Positions 44,310-56,374 of a DNA stretch of 64,000 bases are shown piece by piece. The notes beneath the pieces are model-generated. The model had not been told where the DNA came from, made no database searches, and saw nothing but the letters and a program-made list of their open reading frames with translations. The stretch is from Aaosphaeria pasadenensis. Its lineage: Eukaryota; Ascomycota; Dothideomycetes; Pleosporales. The first letter of the stretch is position 1, and each line of letters opens with the position of its first letter. Location of the stretch: assembly GCA_022813625.1 (NCBI GenBank), contig JAKLMB010000006.1, positions 744,001-808,000 on the forward strand, written 5' to 3'. Position numbers and translations under genes: made by a program.

Positions 44310-44765
44310 ACGAGGAGATCGATATGGCTGTCAGATCTACATTATTTGACCAACGATGTCTTGACAATTGGGGAGGATGGTGTTAATGGGATGAATCCTG
44401 TCTAGGTATTTAGCCTAGCGGGGGGCGGTTTTGACTGTTTCTTGTATCTACATTCTTCGAGTGAGCAAGATAAATCGATATTGGAGTCTTCGGAGGATGA
44501 TATATACCGCAATGAAGATGCGTGCCTATATTCTCTAATGGCAGTATGGAAATTGATTGATCCCGTGATTTCGTGACGGTGAATGCAACCATGACGCGTT
44601 CTGGTTGCTCAGCAACCAGGGTCTTGGCGCTGATTGGAGCCTGGTGGCGGATCAACACAGTGAATATTCAAATAATATGATTGAGATACTTTTCGAAATT
44701 TCTAAGAGTCAATATCCTCTGGCCCTGATAGCGACCACCAACCGAGAAGCCATAGGCGTTGTTCC
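44310..44765. other. intergenic, no gene seen
   Basis: 456 bp between two plus-strand genes; no features. Confidence 0.55.
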
Positions 44766-47700
44766 ATGAGTGAAAGCCCTCGAAAACACCGCGGTCCCTT
44801 CCGCCCGCTCAATACACTGTCCTCCCCGCAGAAGCCTTCCTTCCACGGCCCCTCAAACCCCCGCTCAACAACAACACAACCGAAGGCGTCCAAGACACCT
44901 ACCGTAATCAACCTCATAGACTCAGAAGAAGATTCGAGCTTCTTAGCTAGCGAAGATTCCTACGCTTCCTCTTCGCTCGCTGGCGACCGAACGGAAACAG
45001 ACGTGCTAGGAAATTCGAGTTCCTTGTTCGACGACCGCGAGAGCATTGCATCTTCGCCCCTTAGATCTTCGCCTCCTCGCCGATACGAAACAGTACCTAC
45101 CAGTTCGAGAAGAATGGTTCGAGAACGAGAGCAGGCCCCTCCGGCCCCACCAGCCGCCGAGGCACCGGGCTTGAAGGCACTCAAGGACAACACCCCAGAA
45201 TTTGGTAAAGCAAGTCCGCTCAGGAATCCACTGAGCAAAGACCCAAAGAGAGACCCATATGCGCATCTTTTCAATGTGCCGAAGCCTGGAAAGTCAAGGC
45301 CAGAGCACCATCGCGAGCAACAGCGTACTGCCCCACCAGCTTTCAACTTGGGTAACAATGCAACGGGGGCGGGAAGAACTTCGGTGCCCTCACGCCCAGG
45401 GACAAGCTCTTCAACCGCTTCTGATATAGTCGAGATTCCGGCTCGTCAATTCCAGCAACGCCAGCCTTATCAGGGAGTCCCTGTCCACAAGCCCACCGCC
45501 TATCAGGCACCGACTATACAACCCGCTGCACGTCCCATGTTCTCTTCTATGGGCCATGATACTGGCTTCCAACCCGTAAATCCCATAAACCCTCTACACT
45601 CCCATGGATCTCGCCAGACGGTGATACTGGATGACGATAACTTCGATCCTGATGCAGCCATACGTTCGGAGGGTAACCGCTTTGGTGCTCCCGACCTGGA
45701 AGCGTATGTTGATCAAGCCAAAGCCAGCGACAACATAAAGGCTCTCCTCGAAGGGGCTTTCGATGATGACGAAGAAGCGAAACTTCCACGCACCCGAGGG
45801 CGCAAGAAGAAACAGCAACAGAAGGAACAAGATGATATCGCGACTTCACTTGCCGCAAGATTACAGGCTCTCGATGTAAAAGAGAAGAATCCAGAGCCAA
45901 AAGCGGAGGCAGAAGAGGACGAAGATGAAGAGGAGGATGATGGTAGCGTAGAGGGCATGAAGGTGAAGCTTCTACCACATCAGGTCGATGGTGTGTCCTG
46001 GATGATCGAAAAAGAGACCGGCATGCATAACAAAAGGGCAAAACTTCCCAAAGGAGGTATCCTTGCAGATGATATGGGTCTTGGAAAGACGATCCAGTCT
46101 ATTGCCCTAATTCTGTCAAATCCTAGGCCACCTAAGGATGTTGAACCTGAGAACAAGAAAAACAAGATCCTTCCGACTGTCGGCAAAGGAACTCTAATTG
46201 TGGCACCTCTTGCTCTCATCAAGCAATGGGAGGCAGAGATTGGAGACAAGGTGCTCAAATCCCATAGTCTCAAGGTTCTGGTCCATCATGGTCCCAATCG
46301 TACGAAATCGGCGGAAAAGCTTAAGGGTTATGATGTCGTGGTGACTACTTACCAAGTGTTGGCATCTGAGCATGCAGCTGGTGGAGAGGGGGCCGACTCC
46401 CTCCAGAAGGGCTGTTTCGCAGTTCACTGGTATCGAATAATTCTTGATGAGGCACACACTATCAAGAATCGGAACGCCAAAATGACAAAGGCATGTTACG
46501 GTGTGCGATCACACTATCGCTGGTGCCTAACAGGTACACCGATGCAAAACAACCTCGATGAACTCCAGAGCTTGATCAAGTTCTTACGCATTCAACCGTA
46601 CTGCGAAATGGCGAATTGGAAAGACTCGATCACAGGTCCTATGAAGAACAATCGTGGAAACCTTGCCATGAGGCGTCTACAGATCTTCCTCAAGGCGTTC
46701 ATGAAGAGGCGGACGAAGGAAGTTCTCAAGAAGGAGGGCGCTCTCAACTTCGGTGGAAAGAGCAAAGATGGCGAAAACAAAGGCGGTTTCCAGATTGTTG
46801 CGCGTAATGTGGAGACTGTCATTGGCTCATTCACTGCCAAAGAAAGAGAATTCTACGAACGTTTGTCCAATCGCGCCGAATCCCGACTTGCAGAGATGAT
46901 GGGAGGAGAAAAGCAGGATTACATTGGAGCTCTCGTTCTGCTGCTTAGATTGCGACAAGCTTGCAATCATCCCAATCTGACGAGAAGCAACGTGAAGGAC
47001 GACAAGGATGCTTTGACGACAGGCTCAAAGCCTCAGTCAGGCCCTCAGACCCCTCGGAAATCGCGAGAAACAGATGACGACGATCTCGCTGCCTTGATGG
47101 GAGGATTGAGCGTACAGACCAAGCGCTGTGATGTTTGTCAGACCACGCTCAACAAGAACAACGCGACGTCCGGGGGAATCCGGTGCGATGAGTGTGAGAA
47201 TGATCTGAATGAGTCCAGCAAGAAGTCGAAGAAACATAAGAAACACAACAAGCACAAGGACCGCAAACACAAAAAGCAACATTCAGAAGCCAACGAAGCA
47301 TCGGATTCGGATAATGAAGAGCCAGTCAAGACCAAGCCCACAAAATCGTCAAGGCAGCGCCCAGTCATCCAAGATAGTGATGACGAAGAAGAAGGCGAAT
47401 GGCTAGTGCCGGAAGACCAACGAGATGCCAACCTAGGAAAGGCTGGCGGAACGGATGACGAAGATGCAGATGGTGGAGGAGACACTCTCGGGTCTGCGGA
47501 TTCCGACTCGTTTGCGTCTGCAGACGATGGTACACCCTCCAAGAAGAAGGATGATTCGTTCATTGTCCATGATACTGACAGCGAAGACGAAGCTCCGTCA
47601 GCGCAGAGAAGGCTGTTTAGCAAGAAGAAGAAAGTCTACAACATCGCTTCTGACGACGACTCTGAACCAGGAAGCGATTCCGAGACCGAAGGTTCCGACT

Positions 47701-48535
47701 CCGAATCAGAATCAGAAGACACAGAGACTGGGCAATCGGACATTGAGTACAACGCGTCTGATGTTACTCCGTCAACTAAGATTCGACAACTTCTGTCCAT
47801 CCTAGAAAAGGACACTCCCGAACATAAAGTCATCGTGTTTTCCCAATTCACGTCGATGCTCGACCTCATCGAACCCTTCCTTCGTCGAAATGGCTACAAC
47901 TTCACTCGTTACGATGGCAGTATGCGCAACGACCTCCGAGAAGCCAGCTTGCACAAGCTACGGAATGACAAGCGCACTCGCGTCCTCCTCTGCAGTCTGA
48001 AATGCGGTAGTCTGGGTTTGAACTTAACAGCTGCCAGTCGAGTTGTCATCATGGAACCTTTCTGGAATCCGGTATGTTATGCAGTTCTGTCCACAAGTCT
48101 AACGAGTATGCTAATTTTATCTAGTTCGTCGAGGAGCAAGCCATCGACCGAGTTCATCGTCTAAACCAAACCGTGGATGTGACGGTCTATCGTCTCTCAA
48201 TCCACAACTCAGTTGAAGAGCGCATCCTCGAACTGCAAGAAGCCAAACGAAAGCTCGCCGAAGCCGCCATAGAAGGTGGAAAGGCGATCGGCAAGCTCAG
48301 CATGAAAGACATCCTCGCCCTCTTCAAGCGCGACGCCGAGTACGACCATCAGAACGTCGATGATGGCAGCGAAGCTAACATCTTCGCCCGGACAAGAGTT
48401 CTCGATAACATGGTCAACTCATCCGGCTATGGGGAGGACAGTCAAAGTTACGAGTCAACGGCTCCCAGGAGAAAGGCGGGAAGCCTGGGATTGAAGCCGA
48501 AGAGGCAAGAGGATAGCGTTTGGGGTAGGCGTTGA
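44766..48535 (+). CDS. SNF2-family DNA-dependent ATPase (Rad5/Rad16-like, Rrp1/Rrp2 type)
   Basis: Exons 44766-48071 and 48125-48535 give 1238 residues. The disordered N-terminus (about 1-390) is Ser/Pro-rich. Helicase motifs are LPHQVDGVSWM (Q-type), ILADDMGLGKT (motif I, about 430-441), VAPLALIKQW (Ia), ILDEAHTIKN (II, about 560) and LTGTPMQNN (III). CDVCQTTLNKNN and RCDECEND form a degenerate zinc-finger-like pair of CxxC motifs where Rad5-type proteins have a RING. A long acidic/Lys-rich insert follows. The C-terminal lobe has VIVFSQFTSMLDLIEPFL (IV), the GSLGLNL motif (V) and, across the intron, EEQAIDRVHRLNQ (VI). Likely nuclear, remodelling chromatin or recombination intermediates. The insert with only four cysteines argues against ubiquitin-ligase activity. 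Confidence 0.9.
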
Positions 48536-49787
48536 AGGAAGACTGAAACTTCTCTTGTTCGCGCTTCATTTTGGTAGTGCTAGATTTCTAAGACTCATGT
48601 CTGTACTTGGGTGTTTTTATGATGAATGAGCTGGATGTCCATGTGCGATGCGATCACGATCACTGTGTATACAACTCGGGAGCTATGGCGTCGTTGGGAG
48701 GACAAGAAGGAAGCCAATATTACTTTAATCATTTCATCTATTCTACATCGTCGCTCTTACTCGTCACCTTTCTTGGTGTTGACTTTACTGTGATGCAAAG
48801 CTTGACCACACCAACTCTTTCCAACGTTCAGAAAGCCACCTCTTCTTGACCATCAGCATACCACATCATATTCATTCCACTCTACAAATGCTGACCCTTG
48901 AGAAAACCATGGTGTTCGTATTCGAAATCTCCCAAAAGCCCAATAACGATTCCGATTCGGTCCACCATCCTGTCTGGTTATTGGTTGGCGGCCAGTAAGC
49001 AAGCAGTGTGGCACAGCAGCTCAACCTACCCAATGCGGCAACTCGTCGCAATATGTGTCGAAAATAGCGGCCATCCGACGACCAAGCGACCTTCCACCGA
49101 CGACCGCCGCAGCTCCCCCGGATAGTCCGATTCATGTCCATTGCTGGGGACACTCCCACCAGAATGGAAAACCTGCTCGTGCCAAGGTGCCAACACCATT
49201 TCCACTCGCACAACTTTACTCTGCATCAATTACTGCGGTTTGTTAGTTTGGTCGGTGATTTGATTAATTGCAATAGGGTGTTGCGCAGCGAAGCTAAGGT
49301 TAAGTGGTCTTGGTCGATGTGTATGTGAACGAGATCATACCACATGAATGTCAAGTTCGATCAGCACATCACACGATTGCAATTGGAATCGATATTTGAA
49401 ATTCGAAAAGTGATCATTGATCAGTGTTATCATTTGCAATATACCCATTGCTAGCGCTCATGAAGAGGTGTGTTGATGCAAACCATGCAGCAGTAGAAAA
49501 TCCCCTGTAACGCCTTTGAAGAAGAAAAAAAGCCTGTTCAAAACATCGGAACGCCAATCGATCCGTTTCGTGACCATCCCGGTCAGAGTATTCCCATAAA
49601 AACGCCTATTATAAACAGTGATGTTGTTGACACAGCCAACGTATGGGCGTATGAACATGCAAAATACAAAATCCCAATGGAGGGCATAACCCGCCCAACA
49701 ATCCATTTCGTTACACAAACTTTACGCCTTCTTCGCCAAACTTATTTCCGTTGATCGTTTGTACGTCGTGACTTGGGGTTTACGCTA
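48536..49787. other. convergent intergenic region, no gene seen
   Basis: 1.25 kb between the SNF2 gene and the convergent INCENP gene. Frames up to 113 codons occur on both strands without features. AT-rich segment near 49330-49450. Confidence 0.55.
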
Positions 49788-52700
49788 TCAGCGCAACTTT
49801 GTTGGTCGAGGAGTGGGTCGTGGAGATGGGTTGTAAGTCCAGGCGCCATCTCGGACAATGCGCTCGCGACCTTCACGCTCCTTTCGCTTCTCTTCTTCGG
49901 TGACCTGATCGTTGCCCCAGAATGCACTGCTTGTACGATCGCGGAATTTCTTGTGTCTTTCCTTGTTGGGGAAGACCTGCTCCATGTTCAATGGGGCAAT
50001 GGGTCCGAAGACCGCCTCCGGATCCACAAGCTGTTGCTGCTCCAACATCTCACGAAGGTTGGGTGTATTCACCCAGGATGGTTGCTCAAATTCATTATCG
50101 GAGTCCTCATCCTCAGAATCAGTCATAACGTCGGGCAACTTGATGTCCTCGCCGTTGGGATACTGGATGGTAGGTGGTGCAGGCTGAGCAGGTTGGGCAG
50201 GCTCCGCAAATGGAATCTTTCCATGTGCGAACTGCGCATGTGCCGGGGTCATAGGGACGGTCTTCGGCTTCGCCTGCTGCGATGGCCTCTTCGCTGGCCT
50301 GTGAAGAGGTTCATCCTTCTCCGCTGCGAACGGACGCTTGGCCGGCTTCGCTGGGTTGACGGGGGGAATATTGATACGGCTCGGGTCTTGCACAGTCTGC
50401 ATCTTGGTAACAGGGCGCGAGGTGCCGAGATCAGCACGTGGTTGAGTAGGAGCAGGTTTTGGCTTCTCTGCAGCCTTAGGAGCCTGGGGACGGCCAATTC
50501 GAGGAGCTGGTTTCGAAGCAGATGGTGCAAACTTGGGTTGTGCCAATGGCTTAGACATAGTCGGTGCAGGTTTGGCTGCAGCAGGAACAGGTCTGGCGGA
50601 TGGGGCAGCTTTGGTAGTTGCCGGTGCCTGTGCCTGTGTTGCAGCTCGCGAAGCTGGACGGGAGGATTGAGGGAAATGACCTTGATGGAGATTGACTTGA
50701 ATCTTTTGAGGAGCCTGAGGCTTAGCCCTGGACAACGCGTCCTTGCTAGAGGCCTTTACTAGGCGTCTCGGTTCTCGGACCTTGGTGCCAGTCGGCAGGA
50801 AGCTCTTTGGTGGTGGGGGTGGAGGCATCTCATCACCTGAGTCCTGGTCCTGGCGCTGGGCAGTGTTCATTCGTGTGGTACCCGGTCGAGAGGGCCCTTG
50901 TTGGGCTACGGGGGTCTTTGTAGTCGCGGTTGCGGATGGCTGAACGTGCATCTGAGGAGGTGCAGCGACTGGCGTTTTGGCAGTCGCTTTCGCTTTCTGA
51001 TAATGAGCGGCAGCCTTGGACTGCTCACGCTCACGCATTTCCTTCAAACGCTCCTCAGCACGATTCTTCTCCTTCACATCTCTCTCCTTGATCTCTCTCT
51101 CCCTCAACCTCTCGCGCTCCGAAGAACTGCGAGTGCGGCGGGTCTCTTCCTTGACAGGACTTCCCGGCACTGTTGCGACCTTGGACTTGTTGGACCTGAG
51201 CGACTCCTTTGATGGGGAGCGCAAATGGGAAAACAATCCAGGCTTCTCCGTGCGCTTAGGGCTGCTGAAGATGTCTTCGGACGAGCTCTGTGCTTGAAGT
51301 TTGGGGCGAGCTGGGCTCTCACCGAGAGCGTCCAACTTCGCCTGAGCACTTGCTGCACTTGAGCCGATGAGAATGCCCTTGGCTGCGCGGAGGGCAGAAT
51401 ATAGCTTAGCCTTGGACGCACTGATGGGGCCGTTATCCGTAGTTTTCTTACCAGTAGGTGAACCGAAAGGCGTGGTGGTTGTTGGTGCTGCTGGGAGATT
51501 CGGGTTGGATACAGCTACCGGCTTTGCAAGAACCGGTGTCTTCATAGCAGTAGCCTGGGTGTCGGCAGAATAGCTCTTTGCGAAAGGTGGCCTGGCATTG
51601 TTGGCAGCGGGAGTGGGTCGAATGGGAGAGATCCAATCATCCTCTTCGTCGTCCTTGTCCATGTCCACGTCCATATCCTCTGCTGGGAGTTGGGGGTAAG
51701 CGGGTTGCTTGTACTGTGGAAGTTGGATAGGAGCTGGATTCTGCGCCTGGACGGGCTGTGAAGACTGGGAAAGGTTGACATTCTGGCTGACTCGCTTTGG
51801 GGCCTCATTATCCTGGCCGAGCAAGTTGATCCTGTCTTTAATGCTCTTGGTGTACGCGTGGCTGTGCATTTTGGTGGCCTCCGATTCTTCATTCTTGAGT
51901 TCGGGGCGTTCATTGTTATCCATCTCGTCGTCATGAGTAGCGGATTGAGTGTATTGGGCGCCACCTAGGCTCTTTCCTCCTGTGAATCTACCGAGATTGC
52001 TGTTACGAACCTTGGTCTGATCGATGTGGCTTGTGCGAGAGTTACGGTTGCCCATGCTCTTCTTCGCTAGAAGCGGCTCCCGTGCAGGGAGTGACGCAAA
52101 AGTGAGGCTGCTCTTGCGAACAAGCTTCACGGGGCTGGAGTGATCGGAAGGTGATCGAATGTCGTCATCGTCATCCACGTCCATCTGATCTTCAATGTCG
52201 TGGTGAACGACAGTATCGTCCATAGCATTGTCCTCTGCTGGAATCTCCAAGTCCTGGTCAGATCCGAGAGCGCTCTTCATAGCTGGGCTGGAAACTCGTT
52301 CAAATCCGGTTTTCGTAAAAGCGTGAGTCTCGGTTGAAATGGTGTACGTCTCGGACTCCACTCGGGGTGTTGGTGCGGAGTCATGGACTTCGTGATGAAC
52401 AGCAGTATCATCACCTTGGGCAGAGCTGATTTCGTGACGAATCATGGTGTCTTGAGCATCATCCTGATCAATATCCATCTTGTCACCGACCAAGTCGATC
52501 GCGTCCTCGGCTTCGTCGTCATCAAAAACTGCGCGCAAATTCTCTTTGGACGCGTTCTTGCTTCCATATTCCTTGGCAGAAACGAATGAGTCACCCGTGT
52601 CGCGTCGCTCAGTCTCCTCGACAAGCAGAGAGTGACGGAAAGACTCGGTGGCGATTGTCTGTTGAGTAGACTGTGTGCCGGTCTGGGTGAATACGGTTTC

Positions 52701-53414
52701 GGCCTGAGAGCTGACTGCAGTGTCTTGTGTTGCTCGGAGAGGGCTGGACTGGGGAGGAGCGGGAAATGAGTTGAGGTCGAGCTGAGCCGCGGTCTCTTCT
52801 GCGCGGGCGATTGCGCGGTATGGGGAATCTCTGTTTTCTTTGCCTTTGCCCAAAGCCTTAGAAAAGAGCTGTCGGACAGGCGACTGGGCAACTGGAGCAA
52901 CTGGTGATCGGACGGGAGCGAGGTTCTCGTAATCTTCGGCGATCTGGAATCTTGCTTTCGGGCCCTTTTGCACGTGGTTCTTAAGGCTTTGCTGGGCAGG
53001 ACTAGGTCGAACTTGTGAGTTGGGCGAGAAGATGTCGCCAAGTGGCTACAGATGTCAGTTTTGAAGATGGTAAAGGCATCGCGCACTACATACCTGACGC
53101 TGCTCAATGGCCTTCTTGCGCGCTGTACGAGGCGTCTTTCCGCGCAACTTGCCAGGTGTCTTGAATACATCCAGGTTGTTCCTGCAGAAGTGATCAGTAA
53201 ACAAAGGCGCTCACAGACGGGATTGTTTTCGTCCTTACTGGCCGTTGTGCGCGAAGATCTCCGCCATGTGTTCGTTGAGCCACTCAAGCTCATTGCGCAC
53301 CGTGAAGCCAAAATCTTCCGCCTCCTGCGCTACTAAATCATTTGATTGATGTCTCTCATCGAGAATCCATTGGGCGGACCCAATGGCCGGGGCCTTGCTA
53401 CGAGCGGCAGCCAT
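49788..53414 (-). CDS. inner centromere protein INCENP (Sli15/Pic1)
   Basis: Exons 53414-53239, 53181-53094 and 53045-49788 give 1173 residues. The N-terminus (SAQWILDERHQSNDLVAQEA; VFKTPGKLRGKTPRTARKK) fits the survivin/borealin-binding end of fungal INCENPs. The middle is long and disordered, with short acidic repeats such as DDTVVHHDIEDQM and many SP/TP sites. A Lys/Arg/Glu-rich single helix lies at about 630-690, where microtubules would bind. The C-terminal IN-box is clear: PSWVNTPNLREMLEQQQ, then DPEAVFGPIAPLNME and RTSSAFW (TSS at about 1126-1128), the Aurora-kinase activation motif. The protein scaffolds the chromosomal passenger complex and activates Aurora B. Confidence 0.9.
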
Positions 53415-54235
53415 CGCGAAGGTGAAGATGCGTGGGGACGTGGAGGATGGGACCAAAACAACGCGTTGCACGCGGAGTGCAAAGTGAGTAAGGTCAAAAT
53501 GTGAGTGTTGAAAGGGGCGATACTAGCTTTTCATCGCGCGGAGGAGTTGTGGCAAGAATATGAGGATTGCCAAAAAGCTGGTATGTGTTGTGTGTTGTGG
53601 AGGTGGGAGTGTGTGTTCGAGGATGTTGTAGGTCAGTGTTTTGGCTCCACACCTTCAATGTTTTGGGTCTGTGCGTAGTTGCCAAGCTTATATCCCAATT
53701 GGGTCTCGCCATGACGAATGACATCCGACCAGATATCACTCACATCATGCTTGTATTTGCCTACTCGTGGAAGCAGTCAACATTTGCGTATTTTATTGAT
53801 TATTTCTGACCCACGAATAAAATGATTGTCAAAATTCTACGCCTGTATCTGATGATGGAGAATCGCAGCGTATATTTTAAGTGTAAAGTGTCTCGTTATG
53901 AACTCAAAGCCTTTCTTTGCTCAACAACTGGCAGGTAATGTGACTATCAATACACACCGAGCATGTAGAAATTGCAATATTATCGTTTCCCTTCAAACCT
54001 AGCACTCGACTATGTGATATACATCCATCAAAAGCTATCCACCAACAACATGTGACCGTGTAGGCTATGTCCCGGCTATCTAAATACTCGGATTAGCTCA
54101 ACCCTCATATTACCGAGCGAACCAACATCAATCGTCATTATTGAGCCCAAGTTAACGACAACACACTCACTTTTAATCTCAAATTCTCAAGCACATTTTC
54201 TGTAAGACAGAGTTCCTAGCCTGGAATTGAGAATC
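53415..54235. promoter_or_regulatory. divergent promoter: INCENP / acyl-CoA dehydrogenase
   Basis: 821 bp between divergent start codons. It is AT-rich in 53780-54130. No gene-like frame or repeat recognised. Confidence 0.5.
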
Positions 54236-55991
54236 ATGGCGTCCTGCATAATGTCAAGAGCTATTAGAACGTCGACATTACGACATGCGTCCCGCCGCAT
54301 ATCGGGAGATGTAGCAGCAGCATGTATAAGAAAGAGATGTTTCTCAGTGTCGACTCCCAATCGCATAATGGAGATGTCAGGATTCACACCCGAGCAACTA
54401 GATGTGCGGGAAGCTGTCTCGAAGATCTGTGCCAATTACCCCGATGTTCGCAACTCCCTATGACCCTTACTCAGAATCATATGTTAACAACGATATTCCA
54501 GGAATACTGGGCCGAGCGTGACGAGACTGGAGAGTATCCCCACGAACTTCACAGAGACCTCGCAAAAGATGGCTGGATAGGCATTGCCCTGCCTGAGGAA
54601 CTCGGCGGTGCCGGCCTGGGCATATCAGAAGCCACGATGATGCTTCATACCATTGCAGAGTACGCTCGACCCCTTGAATCCTTCCACCAAATCCAATTGC
54701 TAAGAACCAAAAAGGAGCGGTGCTGGCATAGCCGGTGCACAATCAATCCACGCAAACGTCTACGCAACACAACCCGTAGCCAAGTTCGCGACCCCAGAGC
54801 AGAGACAGCGTATGCTCCCGAAGCTGATAGCCGGAGAAGATCGAACGTGCTTCGGAGTGTAACGAAACCCAATCCATTCGACCCTTTCCATGTACTAACA
54901 CAACCGTCAGAACTGAACCAAACACCGGCCTCGAAACCCTCAAGCTCCGAACAACAGCAAAGAAAGACGGCGACAGCTACCTCATCAGCGGTCAAAAAAT
55001 GTCCTCCCCCCTTCCCCCCCTTCCCCACCCCCATCCACTCACAATGATATTCACAGATGGATCTCCTCCGCGCAAGTCGCCACCAAAATGGTCCTCCTCG
55101 CCCGCACCACCCCCCTCTCATCCGTCACAAAGCCCTCAGAAGGCCTCTCCCTCTTCTTCATCAACCTCGACAAATCCGCCCCCGGACTCGAACTAAAGAA
55201 AATCAAAAAGATGGGCGGCCGCGCCATCGACGCAAACGAAGTCTTCTTCGACAACTACCGCATCCCCGCAGACACCCTCATCGGAAACGAGGGCCAGGGC
55301 TTCAAGATCGTAACACCCCCCCCCTTTCCCCCTTTCCCCTCCCCCATCAAACCGCTGACCATGGCCGTGATTCAAGGTCCTCCACGGCATGAACGCCGAA
55401 CGCTGCCTCCTCGCCGGCGAAGCCCTCGGCATCGGCTACGCGGCGCTCTCCCGCGCCGCCACCTACGCCAACAACCGCGTCGTCTTCGGCCGCCCGATCG
55501 GCCAGAACCAAGGGATACAGCACCCGCTTGCGTCCGCGTACATGCACCTCGAGGCGGCGAAGCTGGCGACGTACCACGCGGCGAGGCTGTACGACGAGAG
55601 CGGGAAGAAGGGGAGTGGGGGGGTGTCGCAGCATGCGGTGGGCGTGGCGTGCAATTCGGCCAAGTATCTGGCGGCTGAGGCGGCGTTTACGGCTTGTGAG
55701 AGAGCGGTAAGGTGAATCTCGAGAATGTGAGGGGAGAAGCTGACGGTGGTGATGATAGGTACTAACGCACGGCGGGATGGGCTACGCGCAGGAGTACCAC
55801 GTCGAGAGGTATCTGCGGGAGGTGTTTGTGCCGCGGATTGCGCCTGTGAGCAGGGTGAGTCAATATCCTCCTTTTATCTCTTCCCTTTGATTTCATCCAT
55901 TCCAGTGGACGTGTAGGTACTAATCGATGGTTAGGAAATGATAATGAACTACATAGCCGAGAAGGCTCTCGGGCTGCCGAGGAGTTATTAG
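54236..55991 (+). CDS. acyl-CoA dehydrogenase, probably mitochondrial
   Basis: Eight exons (54236-54445, 54502-54659, 54715-54858, 54911-55000, 55057-55309, 55377-55706, 55759-55854, 55935-55991) give 445 residues in continuous phase. Residues 1-42 are Arg/Ser/Ala-rich, a likely mitochondrial presequence. Family motifs are PEELGGAGLGISEA, CFGVTEPNTGLETL (FAD/substrate loop), GQKIWISSA, KKMGGRAIDANEVFFDN, GIGYAALSRAATYANNRVVFG and the C-terminal THGGMGYAQEYHVERYLRE. It catalyses FAD-dependent alpha-beta dehydrogenation of an acyl-CoA; chain length is not deducible. Several donors are weak: intron 1 GTTCGC and intron 4 GTCCTC. Introns 4 and 5 are dominated by long C/T tracts between donor and branch. 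The frame is only restored by splicing, so an RNA check is worthwhile. Confidence 0.84.
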
Positions 55992-56374
55992 ACGTCACGC
56001 CACGCCTCGTTCGCAGAACCCATAGGAATGGAAGAAAAAGAGGAATGAATGTAGACAGACAAGCGGATGGATAGATAGATAGATTCGATGGGATATCATA
56101 TCTACCTAAGACATATGTCGAACCGTTCCGAAGTAACTACAAACCATCAACGCCAACCGACTGGGCGGTCCAACCAAAGCAAAACCAGAAACGCCTATGT
56201 GAAAGGGGCATCGTGTGCCCCATGTCTACATTCCCAATTCCCTTACCCCCTAAGCGCCGAACAGAAAGGTGGAGAAACTGGATGGTGCGCGGGCTTTTAT
56301 GTACACGAGAAGTGACGTGACGTTCAACAAAGAGAAACCTCATGAGAGCGAAAAGAAAATCAATGCAAGCAAGC
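55992..56374. other. convergent 3' flank with GATA microsatellite
   Basis: 383 bp between converging genes. Several GATA units occur at about 56068-56083. No coding frame with features. Confidence 0.55.

Noticed and set aside
49773..50762. 329-codon plus-strand frame rich in Leu, Arg, Trp and Ser
   Set aside because: It is antisense to low-complexity INCENP sequence (Pro/Ala/Lys codons), which creates long frames on the other strand.
54236..55991. Acyl-CoA dehydrogenase as a pseudogene because no long frame spans it
   Set aside because: Eight exons can be joined in phase and every family motif is recovered without a frameshift or internal stop.
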